Source: Paracoccaceae bacterium (GTDB taxonomy: Bacteria > Pseudomonadota > Alphaproteobacteria > Rhodobacterales > Rhodobacteraceae). Taken from it: a stretch of 27,875 bases of DNA. The notes below the pieces were generated by a model. It was not told the origin of the DNA, ran no database searches, and saw only the letters and a program-made list of their open reading frames with translations. This document shows, in pieces, positions 7,533 to 14,715 of this stretch. Numbering within the stretch: the first letter of the stretch is position 1; each line of letters opens with the position of its first letter. The position numbers were made by a program, and so were the translations under genes. The DNA lies in assembly GCA_030625695.1 (NCBI GenBank), contig DAOUQK010000008.1, positions 1-27,875 on the forward strand, in the 5' to 3' direction.

Positions 7533-8297
7533 ATGAATGATATTGTAACCATCACCCCGCCCGATACGGACGCGGAACTTGATCAACTGGCCGAGCGTTA
7601 CCGCGCCGCCGGGGGCTTGGGTGTGCAGGTGTTGAATATGGTTGGCGGCAAGGCGGAAACCTTGCTGGAGCGTCTGCCCGCACCGGTGAAATCACGGCTG
7701 GGAGAGGCCACCGAAAAGGCGCTGAAGCTGGCAATGCGCGCGGCGTTGACGTCGCGCGACGCCCTGCCGGATCAGGCGGATTGGCTGAACCGGGCCATGA
7801 GTACGGCAATGGGGGCGGCGGGTGGCTTTGGTGGATTGCCATCGGCGTTGGTCGAATTGTCGGCCACCACAACCGTATTATTGCGTATAATTCAGGGAGT
7901 TGCGGCCGAACACGGCTTTGATCCCAAGGCCGAGAATGTCCAGTTTGACTGTATTCGCGTGTTCGCCGCCGCCGGGCCATTGGCGATGGATGACGGGGCG
8001 GATCTTGGGTTTCTGACCCTCAGAGTGACACTGACCGGCGGGGCGATGCAAAAGATGGTGGCAACTGTGGCACCTAAATTGGCGTCTGTTTTGGGGCAAA
8101 AGCTGGCGGCACAAACGGTGCCTGTACTGGGGGCTGTGGCCGGGGCGACGGTGAATTACGTCTATTCAGGCTATTACCGCGAAATGGCGCATGTGCATTT
8201 CGGCCTGCGCCGATTGGCGATTGATGCGCAGACAGATCATGCAGATCTGGTACAGCAATTGGCCGAGCGAATGCGCCAACCCGTTGCCAAAAGGTGA
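7533..8297 (+). CDS. EcsC-family protein
   Basis: This 254-residue protein resembles the EcsC family. The pattern includes YRAAGGLGVQVLNMVGGKAETLLERLPAPVKSRLGEATEKAL, WLNRAMSTAMGAAGGFGGLPSALVELSATTTVLLRIIQGVAAEHGFDP and a C-terminal PVLGAVAGATVNYVYSGYYREMAHVHFGLRRLA. EcsC is named from the Bacillus ecs locus, but its biochemical role is not established. The Gly/Ala-rich stretches at about 95-125 and 205-222 could associate with membranes. The start ATG has AAGGG closely upstream. A hairpin with a T-run follows the stop codon (8308-8332), suggesting that transcription ends there. Function remains unknown. Confidence 0.8.
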   Translation: MNDIVTITPPDTDAELDQLAERYRAAGGLGVQVLNMVGGKAETLLERLPAPVKSRLGEATEKALKLAMRAALTSRDALPDQADWLNRAMSTAMGAAGGFGGLPSALVELSATTTVLLRIIQGVAAEHGFDPKAENVQFDCIRVFAAAGPLAMDDGADLGFLTLRVTLTGGAMQKMVATVAPKLASVLGQKLAAQTVPVLGAVAGATVNYVYSGYYREMAHVHFGLRRLAIDAQTDHADLVQQLAERMRQPVAKR

Positions 8298-8307
8298 ATG
8301 TTTGAGA

Positions 8308-8332
8308 AAACCCGTGGTTTTTCACGGATTTT
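8308..8332 (+). terminator. Probable intrinsic terminator after the EcsC gene
   Basis: A short hairpin CCGTG (8312-8316), loop GTTTTT, CACGG (8323-8327) is flanked by AAAA upstream and ATTTT downstream, 10 nt after the EcsC-family stop codon. The stem is only 5 bp with some A/T extension, so it is a moderate candidate. Confidence 0.5.
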
Positions 8333-8380
8333 CCTGTATTCTTTAGCCAATAATAAAAAGCAGTCAGGTATTTTGGTAAA

Positions 8381-8839
8381 ATGATCAAGCAACTGCCAAT
8401 TAGTGTTGATGCAGCACACAAAAGTGATGTGCGCACGCAGTTTGCCGCTTTGTGTTATCGCATGAAGCGGGGCGAGCCGGAGGTTTTGTTGATCACTGCG
8501 CGTGGCTCGGGGCGCTGGATAATCCCCAAAGGCTGGCCAATGGATGCAATGACGCCGGGTGAATGCGCCAGGCAGGAAGCCTGGGAAGAGGCGGGGGTGA
8601 TCGGCAAGGTGTTTGACCGCGCTTTGGGGTTGTTTTCGTATCAAAAGACGATTGGTGGCGCGGGGTTGCCGATTGTGGCGATGGTCTATCCGGTTCGGGT
8701 TGATAGCCTGGCAAATGATTTTCCCGAGGCCGGGCAGCGGGAACGGGAATGGTTCAGCCCAAAGAAGGCGGCCAAACAGGTGGAAGAGCCGGAACTGGCG
8801 CGGATACTGAAAGGGTTCGATCCAGGTGTTCTTGCGTGA
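8381..8839 (+). CDS. NUDIX hydrolase (DIPP-like)
   Basis: This 152-residue NUDIX protein hydrolyses a nucleoside diphosphate or polyphosphate linked to some moiety X. The visible motif is PKGWPMDAMTPGECARQEAWEEAGV (about residues 49-73), in which the EAWEEAGV metal-binding core is intact. The RE of the classical NUDIX box is QE, and the first Glu is replaced, a form common in the PKGWPM subgroup related to diphosphoinositol polyphosphate phosphohydrolases. A preceding basic strand (RGSGRWIIPKGWP) fits a polyphosphate ligand. The actual substrate cannot be deduced. The ribosome-binding site is weak (TTTTGGTAAA before ATG). It stands between the EcsC gene and the DUF1178 gene on the same strand. 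Confidence 0.88.
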   Translation: MIKQLPISVDAAHKSDVRTQFAALCYRMKRGEPEVLLITARGSGRWIIPKGWPMDAMTPGECARQEAWEEAGVIGKVFDRALGLFSYQKTIGGAGLPIVAMVYPVRVDSLANDFPEAGQREREWFSPKKAAKQVEEPELARILKGFDPGVLA

Positions 8840-8847
8840 CTTGCCCC

Positions 8848-8875
8848 TTGCACTTGGGTGCGACACGGATAATTA
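8848..8875 (+). promoter_or_regulatory. Candidate sigma-70-type promoter for the DUF1178 gene
   Basis: TTGCAC (8848-8853), a 16-bp spacer and TAATTA (8870-8875) lie 30 nt before the DUF1178 start codon. Both boxes match consensus partly; no transcript data are available. Confidence 0.35.
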
Positions 8876-8905
8876 ATCATTGTGGACGCAGAATAAGCGA
8901 AAGAG

Positions 8906-9367
8906 ATGATCCAATACGCCCTGAAATGTGCCGATGGGCACACATTTGACAGTTGGTTCCAGTCTGCGACCGCTTATGAAAAGCTGGTTTCAAACGGGAT
9001 GCTGACTTGTGCGATCTGTGGCAATGGGCATATCGAAAAGGCGATCATGACGCCAAGGGTGCGCACGGGGCGCAAAAAGGCGTCCGTTCCCAAAGTGCCC
9101 GACGAGGTTGTGGCTGACAAGCCTGTTTCGCTTAGCGAACCGGCCAGTCCGGCGGAACAAGCGATGGCCGAATTGCGCAAGAACGTGGAAGAGAATTCGG
9201 ATTATGTCGGCAATGATTTCGCCTCGCAGGCCCGCGCGATGCATGACGGCGACGTGCCTTTGCGGTCGATCTATGGCGAGGCCAAGGCGGAAGAGGCGAA
9301 ACAGTTGATCGAAGATGGGGTGCCGGTGGCACCATTGCCGTTTATTCCGGGGCGCAAGACTAACTGA
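8906..9367 (+). CDS. DUF1178 family protein with Zn-ribbon-like N-terminus
   Basis: This 153-residue conserved hypothetical protein has the DUF1178 signature MIQYALKCADGHTFDSWFQSATAYEKL at the N-terminus. Cys8 and His11 together with the CAIC pair (Cys35, Cys38) look like a small zinc ribbon. A charged linker follows, then a conserved C-terminal half (AELRKNVEENSDYVGNDFASQARAMHDGDVPLRSIYGEA, and PVAPLPFIP at the end). Function is unknown. The family is widespread in alpha- and betaproteobacteria and here adjoins a NUDIX gene. Transcription probably stops at the hairpin at 9389-9411 before lysC. Confidence 0.88.
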   Translation: MIQYALKCADGHTFDSWFQSATAYEKLVSNGMLTCAICGNGHIEKAIMTPRVRTGRKKASVPKVPDEVVADKPVSLSEPASPAEQAMAELRKNVEENSDYVGNDFASQARAMHDGDVPLRSIYGEAKAEEAKQLIEDGVPVAPLPFIPGRKTN

Positions 9368-9388
9368 CCGTTTCAAGGGCAGCTCATC

Positions 9389-9411
9389 AAGCCCTGAAGG
9401 AGGGCTTTCTT
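9389..9411 (+). terminator. Intrinsic terminator between the DUF1178 gene and lysC
   Basis: A perfect 7-bp stem AAGCCCT (9389-9395) and AGGGCTT (9401-9407) with a 5-nt loop is followed by TCTT. It lies 21 nt after the DUF1178 stop codon. Confidence 0.6.
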
Positions 9412-9433
9412 CGCAGCCCTTCTGGCATCTGGC

Positions 9434-9462
9434 TTGCCCTTGTTTGCCGCCTCATTTATGAC
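9434..9462 (+). promoter_or_regulatory. Candidate promoter for lysC
   Basis: TTGCCC (9434-9439), a 17-bp spacer and TATGAC (9457-9462) lie 30 nt before the lysC start, after the terminator hairpin. The match is partial and unverified. Confidence 0.3.
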
Positions 9463-9492
9463 GCGACTGAACGCGACGTTTGAGGGGTAGAT

Positions 9493-10731
9493 ATGCCCGT
9501 TCTGGTAATGAAATTCGGTGGCACTTCGGTGGCCAATCCTGACCGCATAAGACGTGCGGCCAAACGGGTTGGGGTCGAGGTGGCCAATGGTTTTGACGTG
9601 ATCGTCATTGTTTCGGCGATGTCGGGCAAAACCAACGAGCTGGTGGGCTGGGTCGAAGAAACCTCGCCGATGTTTGACGCCCGCGAGTATGATGCGGTGG
9701 TGTCCTCGGGCGAGGTGGTCACCGCCGGTTTGATGGCGTTGACCTTGCAGGAGATGAATGTCCCGGCGCGCAGCTGGCAAGGCTGGCAGGTGCCGCTGAA
9801 GACGACAAGTGCGCATTCAGCCGCCCGGATCGAAGAGATACCGTGCGAGAATATCAATCAGAAGTTCGGTGAAGGTATGCGGGTCGCCGTGGTTGCTGGA
9901 TTTCAGGGGGTCTCGCCCGAGGGGCGGATAACCACGCTGGGGCGCGGGGGATCTGACACAACTGCGGTTGCGTTTGCGGCGGCCTTTGACGCCGAAAGAT
10001 GCGATATTTATACTGATGTGGACGGGGTTTATACCACCGACCCGCGGATTTGCAGCAAGGCGCGCAAGCTGGATAAGATCGCTTACGAAGAGATGCTGGA
10101 ACTGGCCTCGCTTGGGGCCAAAGTGTTGCAAACCCGCTCGGTCGAATTGGCGATGCGCTTTAAGGTGCGCCTGCGGGTGCTGTCGAGTTTTGAGACCCAG
10201 TCGGATAATTCCGGAACACTGGTCTGTGCTGAGGAGGATATCATGGAATCCAATGTGGTGGCCGGTGTGGCCCATTCGCGCGATGAGGCCAAGCTGACCC
10301 TGTTGTCAGTGGCCGACCGGCCCGGTATTGCCGCGACGATCTTTACCTCGCTCAGTGATGCGGGCGTCAATGTCGATATGATCGTCCAGAACATATCCGA
10401 GGAAGGGCGCACCGATATGACCTTTTCCTGTCCCACCAATGAGGTGGCCCGTGCCGAGGCGGCATTGGCTGCGACGCACGAGACGGGCAATCTGAACTTT
10501 GCCGAATTGGTGGCGGATACCGATGTGGCCAAGGTTTCGGTGGTGGGCATCGGCATGCGCAGTCAGTCGGGTGTGGCGGCAAAAATGTTCAAGGTGCTGT
10601 GCGACGAAGGCATCAACATCAAGGTGATCACCACATCCGAGATCAAGATTTCCGTACTGATTGACCGGAAATACTTGGAACTTGCCGTGCAAGCCCTGCA
10701 TGACGCCTTTGAACTGGACAAGGCGGCCTGA
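9493..10731 (+). CDS. lysC: Aspartate kinase LysC
   Basis: LysC phosphorylates aspartate to aspartyl-4-phosphate, the first step toward lysine, diaminopimelate, threonine and methionine. The 412-residue protein has the N-terminal kinase motif MKFGGTSV (6-13), the catalytic-core segments VSAMSGKTNEL and GRGGSDTTAVAFAAAF, then YTDVDGVYTTDPRI. The C-terminal third carries two ACT-type regulatory segments (LTLLSVADRPGIAATIFTSLSDAGVNVDMIVQNIS and VSVVGIGMRSQSGVAAKMFKVLCDEGINIKVITTSEIKISVLI), so feedback inhibition by lysine and/or threonine is expected. Length is normal for the monofunctional class. GAGGGG lies 5 nt before the ATG. The gene stands alone, with a hairpin (10735-10754) right after the stop. 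Confidence 0.97.
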   Translation: MPVLVMKFGGTSVANPDRIRRAAKRVGVEVANGFDVIVIVSAMSGKTNELVGWVEETSPMFDAREYDAVVSSGEVVTAGLMALTLQEMNVPARSWQGWQVPLKTTSAHSAARIEEIPCENINQKFGEGMRVAVVAGFQGVSPEGRITTLGRGGSDTTAVAFAAAFDAERCDIYTDVDGVYTTDPRICSKARKLDKIAYEEMLELASLGAKVLQTRSVELAMRFKVRLRVLSSFETQSDNSGTLVCAEEDIMESNVVAGVAHSRDEAKLTLLSVADRPGIAATIFTSLSDAGVNVDMIVQNISEEGRTDMTFSCPTNEVARAEAALAATHETGNLNFAELVADTDVAKVSVVGIGMRSQSGVAAKMFKVLCDEGINIKVITTSEIKISVLIDRKYLELAVQALHDAFELDKAA

Positions 10732-10734
10732 CAG

Positions 10735-10754
10735 AGCCTGACGCAAAGCAGGCT
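10735..10754. terminator. Candidate shared stem-loop between convergent lysC and GNAT genes
   Basis: AGCCTG (10735-10740) pairs with CAGGCT (10749-10754) around an 8-nt loop, directly between the lysC stop and the stop of the opposite gene, which it overlaps by 2 nt. No T-run follows on either side, so terminator function is doubtful. Confidence 0.3.
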
Positions 10755-11556
10755 ATCGCGTTACAGAAGTGTTTCCCATGATCACCGGGTCGGTTGCCCC
10801 GGCATAGACAAAATCGGACTGGTTAATGCCCAATCGGCTGCACATGGCTTGCGAAGACGGGTTGTTGGCCTTCACGCCGCTGGAAAACCCGCGCGCGCCG
10901 TAAATAGTGGCCAAATCTGTAACGATCTGGGCACCGACCCAGCACGCCAGACGCTTACCGCGCCAGTGTTCATCTGTTGCCAGCATTCCCCAAAATGCCT
11001 CGTCAGGGCGCGGACCGTCCGGATGGTAGGACATAAATCCACCGCCACTGGCAACAATGGTTCCGTCGGCCGTTTCAACGTATTGATACACGCCGCGAAT
11101 GCCGATCCCCCGCATTCCCGACGCCGGAGGCGGCAGAACACCTGCGCGCATCGACATCTCGCCAATACTGCGAATGACCGCATCCGGAGTGTCGGGATTG
11201 ACGGTTTTAAGGCTCAGGCCGTCAGTGTTTTGATAGGTCTCCAGAAACGCGCGGCTAGCGGAAATTGCGCTTTCGCGACCCCAATACTGATCCCATTGAA
11301 CCGAGTTCAAACCGGCAGAATCATATGCGGACAAAAGATCAGCGGCTTGATCACGCGGTACAAAATGACAGCTTGCATAGCCTTGCAGCCGGGTCAGGGC
11401 GATCACCCTTTCTGCGCTGTCAGTTTGCATTTTGGCCAAAGAAACCGTGCGTGCCTGAAATGAGTAGATCGGGTCGTCCTTTAGCAAAACCCACAGGGCA
11501 TATGCGCGTTGCACCATTGCGATTTGGGCAGGTTCGCCAAAGTTGATTTCTGTCAC
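10753..11556 (-). CDS. GNAT-like acetyltransferase of unknown substrate
   Basis: The 267-residue product has a C-terminal GNAT-type fold. The stretch GIGIRGVYQYVETADGTIVASGGGFM, then FWGMLATDEHWRGKRLACWVGAQIV resembles the acetyl-CoA loop (xxWRGKxLA). A later segment GARGFSSGVKANNPSSQAMCSRLGI matches the 'NxxSxxxxxxLGF'-type end of the fold. The N-terminal half (YALWVLLKDDPIYSFQARTVSLAKM) has no signature I can name. The frame extends to an ATG at 11613, but the extra 19 residues look unlike coding sequence and the upstream DNA is AT-rich. I prefer the GTG at 11556 with GAAAGG 11 nt upstream; this is uncertain. It lies between lysC and ptsP on the opposite strand, convergent with lysC and divergent from ptsP. 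Confidence 0.72.
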   Translation of the reverse strand: MTEINFGEPAQIAMVQRAYALWVLLKDDPIYSFQARTVSLAKMQTDSAERVIALTRLQGYASCHFVPRDQAADLLSAYDSAGLNSVQWDQYWGRESAISASRAFLETYQNTDGLSLKTVNPDTPDAVIRSIGEMSMRAGVLPPPASGMRGIGIRGVYQYVETADGTIVASGGGFMSYHPDGPRPDEAFWGMLATDEHWRGKRLACWVGAQIVTDLATIYGARGFSSGVKANNPSSQAMCSRLGINQSDFVYAGATDPVIMGNTSVTR

Positions 11557-11727
11557 GATTGAATGGACCTTTCGGATACAGGTTTCAATCCAACGTACAG
11601 TGTAAACGGCCATTTCCCAGCGCTTTGTGCGTAAAAGCCGTTTTCCCCGCGACCCATGTATGGTCTAATAAATGAATCGGGCGAGGCAGTCTTGGTGAAC
11701 TGAGGTCGAGCTGGAGGCGAATTTCGG

Positions 11728-13971
11728 ATGGTTGATGGCACAGAAAGCGAAAGTCGCAAGCTGCTGGGGCGGCTGCGCGAGGCGATGGCCAGCGATGACG
11801 CGGGACAGGCGCGGCTGGACCATATCACCCAACTGATTGGTGACAGCATGCAGGCCGAGGTGTGTTCGGTCTATCTTTTTCGCGATGATGAAACGCTGGA
11901 ATTATGTGCCACCGAAGGGTTGAAACCCGAGGCGGTGCATCAGACACGAATGCGGCTGGGCGAGGGGCTGGTCGGGCGGGTGGCGCGTACTGGCAAACTG
12001 GTCAATACGCCGGACGCACCGTCGACCAAAGGGTTTCGCTATATGCCCGAAACCGGCGAAGAGCGGTTTTCGTCCTTCTTGGGCATCCCCATTCAACGGC
12101 TGGGCGATACCTTGGGCGTGCTGGTGGTGCAATCCCGCGACGCGCGGGTTTATTCGCCAGATGAGGTTTATGCGCTGGAGGTGGTGGCGATGGTCATCGC
12201 CGAGATGACCGAGTTGGGCACCTTTGTGGGCGAAGGTGCCGCCCTGTCGGCGCGTCATCAACAGCCGGTTCTGATGCGCGGGGGCACAGCACAGGAAGGG
12301 GCTGCTGAGGGCCACGTGTGGCTGCACGAGCCGCGTGTGGTGGTGTCCAACCCGATTGCTGACGATCCCGAAGCTGAACTGGTGCGGCTGACGGGCGCGG
12401 TTGATGAACTGCGGGTTGGCGTTGACCGGATGCTGGAGATGTCCAAAGATGGCGACAAGGAGCAGCTGCAAGTCCTTGAAACGTATCGGATGTTCGCCAA
12501 TTCCAAAGGCTGGATGCGCCGGATCGAAGAAGATATCGCCCGTGGCCTGAGCGCCGAGGCGGCGGTGGAGAAAGAGCAATCACAGGCCCGCGCGCGAATG
12601 GGGCAGGTGGCGGATGCGTATTTGCGCGAACGGCTGGCGGACCTTGATGATCTGTCCAACCGGTTGCTGCGCATTCTGACCGGGCAGGGGGTAAACACCG
12701 GCGCGGACCTGCCGGTTGATCCCATTTTGGTCGCACGCAACATTGGTCCGGCGGAATTACTTGAATATGGCCGGTCGTTGCACGGGATTGTGCTTGAAGA
12801 AGGCTCGGTCGGCTCTCACGCCGCGATTGTGGCGCGGGCGTTGGCGATTCCGCTGGTTATTCACGCAGGCCAGGTGACGGTCGAGGCGCTGAACGGCGAT
12901 CATATCATGGTCGACGGCGACCAGGGCCTGGTGCATCTGCGCCCGGACGAATCGGTGGTGACAGCGTTTCGCGATAAGATGGCGATGCAGGCCAAGGCGC
13001 AGGAACGCTATACGTCGTTATTGGGCAAACCGGCCAAGACGTTGGACGGCGAAGTGGTCGAACTGCATATGAATGCGGGGCTAATGGCCGACTTGCCGTC
13101 TTTGGACAGCTCCGGGGCCGAAGGCGTCGGGCTGTTTCGCACCGAATTGCAGTTTCTGGTACGTAACAAGATGCCCAAGCGTTCAGAACTGGTGGCTTTG
13201 TATGCGCGGGTTCTGGATGCGGCACATGGCAAACGGGTTGTGTTTCGCACGCTTGATATCGGTTCGGACAAAGTGCTGCCCTATATGAAACCCAATGATG
13301 AACCGAACCCGGCGATGGGCTGGCGCGCCATCAGGGTCGGGTTGGACAAACCGGGGATCATGCAGATGCAGATCCAATCGTTGATGCGGGCGGCGAATGG
13401 CCGGGCGTTGACCATCATGTTCCCGTTTGTGGCGCAGTTTGATGAATATAAGGATGCGCGCGCGGCGGTGATGAAGGCATTGGCGCGCGAAATTCGGCTG
13501 GGGCATGAATTGCCGGAAGAATTGGAAATTGGCGCGATGCTGGAGACGCCGTCACTGGCGTTTGCGCCGCAGAAATTCTTTGACGATGTCGGATTTGTGT
13601 CAATTGGCGGCAATGATCTGAAACAGTTCTTCTTTGCCGCTGATCGCGAGAATGAGCGGGTTCGGCGGCGGTACGATACGCTGAACGTGAGTTTCCTTGG
13701 CTTGATTGAGCGGATAGTTCAGCGCTGCGCCATGTCCGAAACACCGCTGAGTTTTTGCGGTGAAGATGCAGGGCGGCCGGTCGAGGCGCTTTGTCTGGCG
13801 GCGATTGGCATTCGCACATTGTCGATGCGGCCTGCGTCAATCGGGCCGGTGAAAAGCCTGCTGCGTCGGTCTGATCTGGGCAAGATACGCGGGATTATTG
13901 ATGCCGCACGTGCGCGCGGGGATCAATCGGTGCGGCCTGCGGTGATGGAATGCTTGAAAGAGCAAGGGTAG
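11728..13971 (+). CDS. ptsP: PtsP, nitrogen-PTS phosphoenolpyruvate-protein phosphotransferase (EI-Ntr)
   Basis: PtsP takes phosphate from phosphoenolpyruvate and passes it to NPr and then EIIA-Ntr, a regulatory relay for nitrogen, potassium and carbon balance. The 747-residue protein has the expected order. There is an N-terminal GAF domain (about 20-165: ITQLIGDSMQAEVCSVYLF, then LGIPIQRLGDTLGVLVVQ), then a linker and the EI N-terminal helical region. The phosphohistidine domain follows with GSHAAIVARAL (His364), then the PEP-binding barrel (GVGLFRTELQFL, MLETPS, SIGGNDLKQF) and the catalytic Cys in LSFCGEDAG (Cys677). The GAF domain separates it from sugar-PTS enzyme I. GGAGG lies 10 nt before the ATG. 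The lysC/ptsP neighbourhood recurs in Rhodobacterales (recalled knowledge). NPr and EIIA genes are not in the window. Confidence 0.96.
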   Translation: MVDGTESESRKLLGRLREAMASDDAGQARLDHITQLIGDSMQAEVCSVYLFRDDETLELCATEGLKPEAVHQTRMRLGEGLVGRVARTGKLVNTPDAPSTKGFRYMPETGEERFSSFLGIPIQRLGDTLGVLVVQSRDARVYSPDEVYALEVVAMVIAEMTELGTFVGEGAALSARHQQPVLMRGGTAQEGAAEGHVWLHEPRVVVSNPIADDPEAELVRLTGAVDELRVGVDRMLEMSKDGDKEQLQVLETYRMFANSKGWMRRIEEDIARGLSAEAAVEKEQSQARARMGQVADAYLRERLADLDDLSNRLLRILTGQGVNTGADLPVDPILVARNIGPAELLEYGRSLHGIVLEEGSVGSHAAIVARALAIPLVIHAGQVTVEALNGDHIMVDGDQGLVHLRPDESVVTAFRDKMAMQAKAQERYTSLLGKPAKTLDGEVVELHMNAGLMADLPSLDSSGAEGVGLFRTELQFLVRNKMPKRSELVALYARVLDAAHGKRVVFRTLDIGSDKVLPYMKPNDEPNPAMGWRAIRVGLDKPGIMQMQIQSLMRAANGRALTIMFPFVAQFDEYKDARAAVMKALAREIRLGHELPEELEIGAMLETPSLAFAPQKFFDDVGFVSIGGNDLKQFFFAADRENERVRRRYDTLNVSFLGLIERIVQRCAMSETPLSFCGEDAGRPVEALCLAAIGIRTLSMRPASIGPVKSLLRRSDLGKIRGIIDAARARGDQSVRPAVMECLKEQG

Positions 13972-14028
13972 GGCCTGGTGGAAGGCGACCCTCCGGGGGG
14001 AGTTTATCTGGCAAGATGAATGAAGGGG

Positions 14029-14715
14029 CTAGATTTTCAGATGAAGGTGGAAATTGGGCGCATAACTTAGGCGGACATGGGTGACTGGGGCGTCGAGGCC
14101 AAAAGTGCGGCGTTCAAGGATCATCAGCGGGGTGTCTGGCTGGCAATTCAGGTGGGGCGCGGCTGTGCCTGCCGGGGCGGCGCTATAATCCAGAGTACCA
14201 TGGGCGAAGGGCGCGTTTTGCACCAGCCATTCGTTTGGACTTATGCGGTCCAGCGGGGCGGCGACGAAATCCGGGACGGCAGCAAGGTTGATCCAGCGGT
14301 CTTCAAAGGCATAGGCGCGGGCGTCGGCGAGGTAGAGCGTTTGCACATGTTGTGCGTTTGGTGCGTCTTGCAGGCCAAGGGCGGCACGCTGGGGGCTGGG
14401 CATTGTCGCGTTCTGGCGCGAGATTATGATGTGACTAAAGATTTGCCCTTTGCTTTCAATTTCCTGTCGGATCAAGGGGATAGCCAGTTGCGCGCGCCGT
14501 TGCGGCGATAGGGTGACACGGGTGCCAGCGCGACGACGGCGTTCCAGCCAACCAGCATTTGCCAGGCTTTGCAAGGCGCGGTTTACTGTGGCACGGGCAC
14601 AGCCGAATTCACGCGCCAGGGCGGCCTCGTTCGGAATCAGCGCACCGGGCAGCCAGTCGCGGGACTGGATGCGGCGCAGGGCTTCGTCGTGGATATCCTG
14701 CCAGCCGGTTGCCAT
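14029..14715 (-). CDS. hutC: HutC, histidine-utilisation repressor (GntR/HutC family)
   Basis: HutC represses hut genes and is released by urocanate. The 228-residue protein has an N-terminal winged helix-turn-helix of the GntR type (about 6-70: IHDEALRRIQSRDWLPGALIPNEAALAREFGCARATVNRALQSLANAGWLERRRRAGTRV) and a C-terminal UTRA ligand domain (about 85-225). The ATG overlaps the hutF stop codon (TAATG), so hutF and hutC form one leftward unit. Probable operator dyads lie in the hutF-hutI intergenic region (16096-16111 and 16121-16135), so it likely autoregulates and controls both divergent transcripts. The C-terminus is convergent with ptsP. Confidence 0.93.
   Translation of the reverse strand: MATGWQDIHDEALRRIQSRDWLPGALIPNEAALAREFGCARATVNRALQSLANAGWLERRRRAGTRVTLSPQRRAQLAIPLIRQEIESKGQIFSHIIISRQNATMPSPQRAALGLQDAPNAQHVQTLYLADARAYAFEDRWINLAAVPDFVAAPLDRISPNEWLVQNAPFAHGTLDYSAAPAGTAAPHLNCQPDTPLMILERRTFGLDAPVTHVRLSYAPNFHLHLKI

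Noticed and set aside
13987..14010. GC-rich CCCTCC/GGGGAG stem followed by TTTAT after ptsP as a terminator
   Set aside because: The stem has mismatches or a tiny loop whichever way it is paired, so I did not list it.
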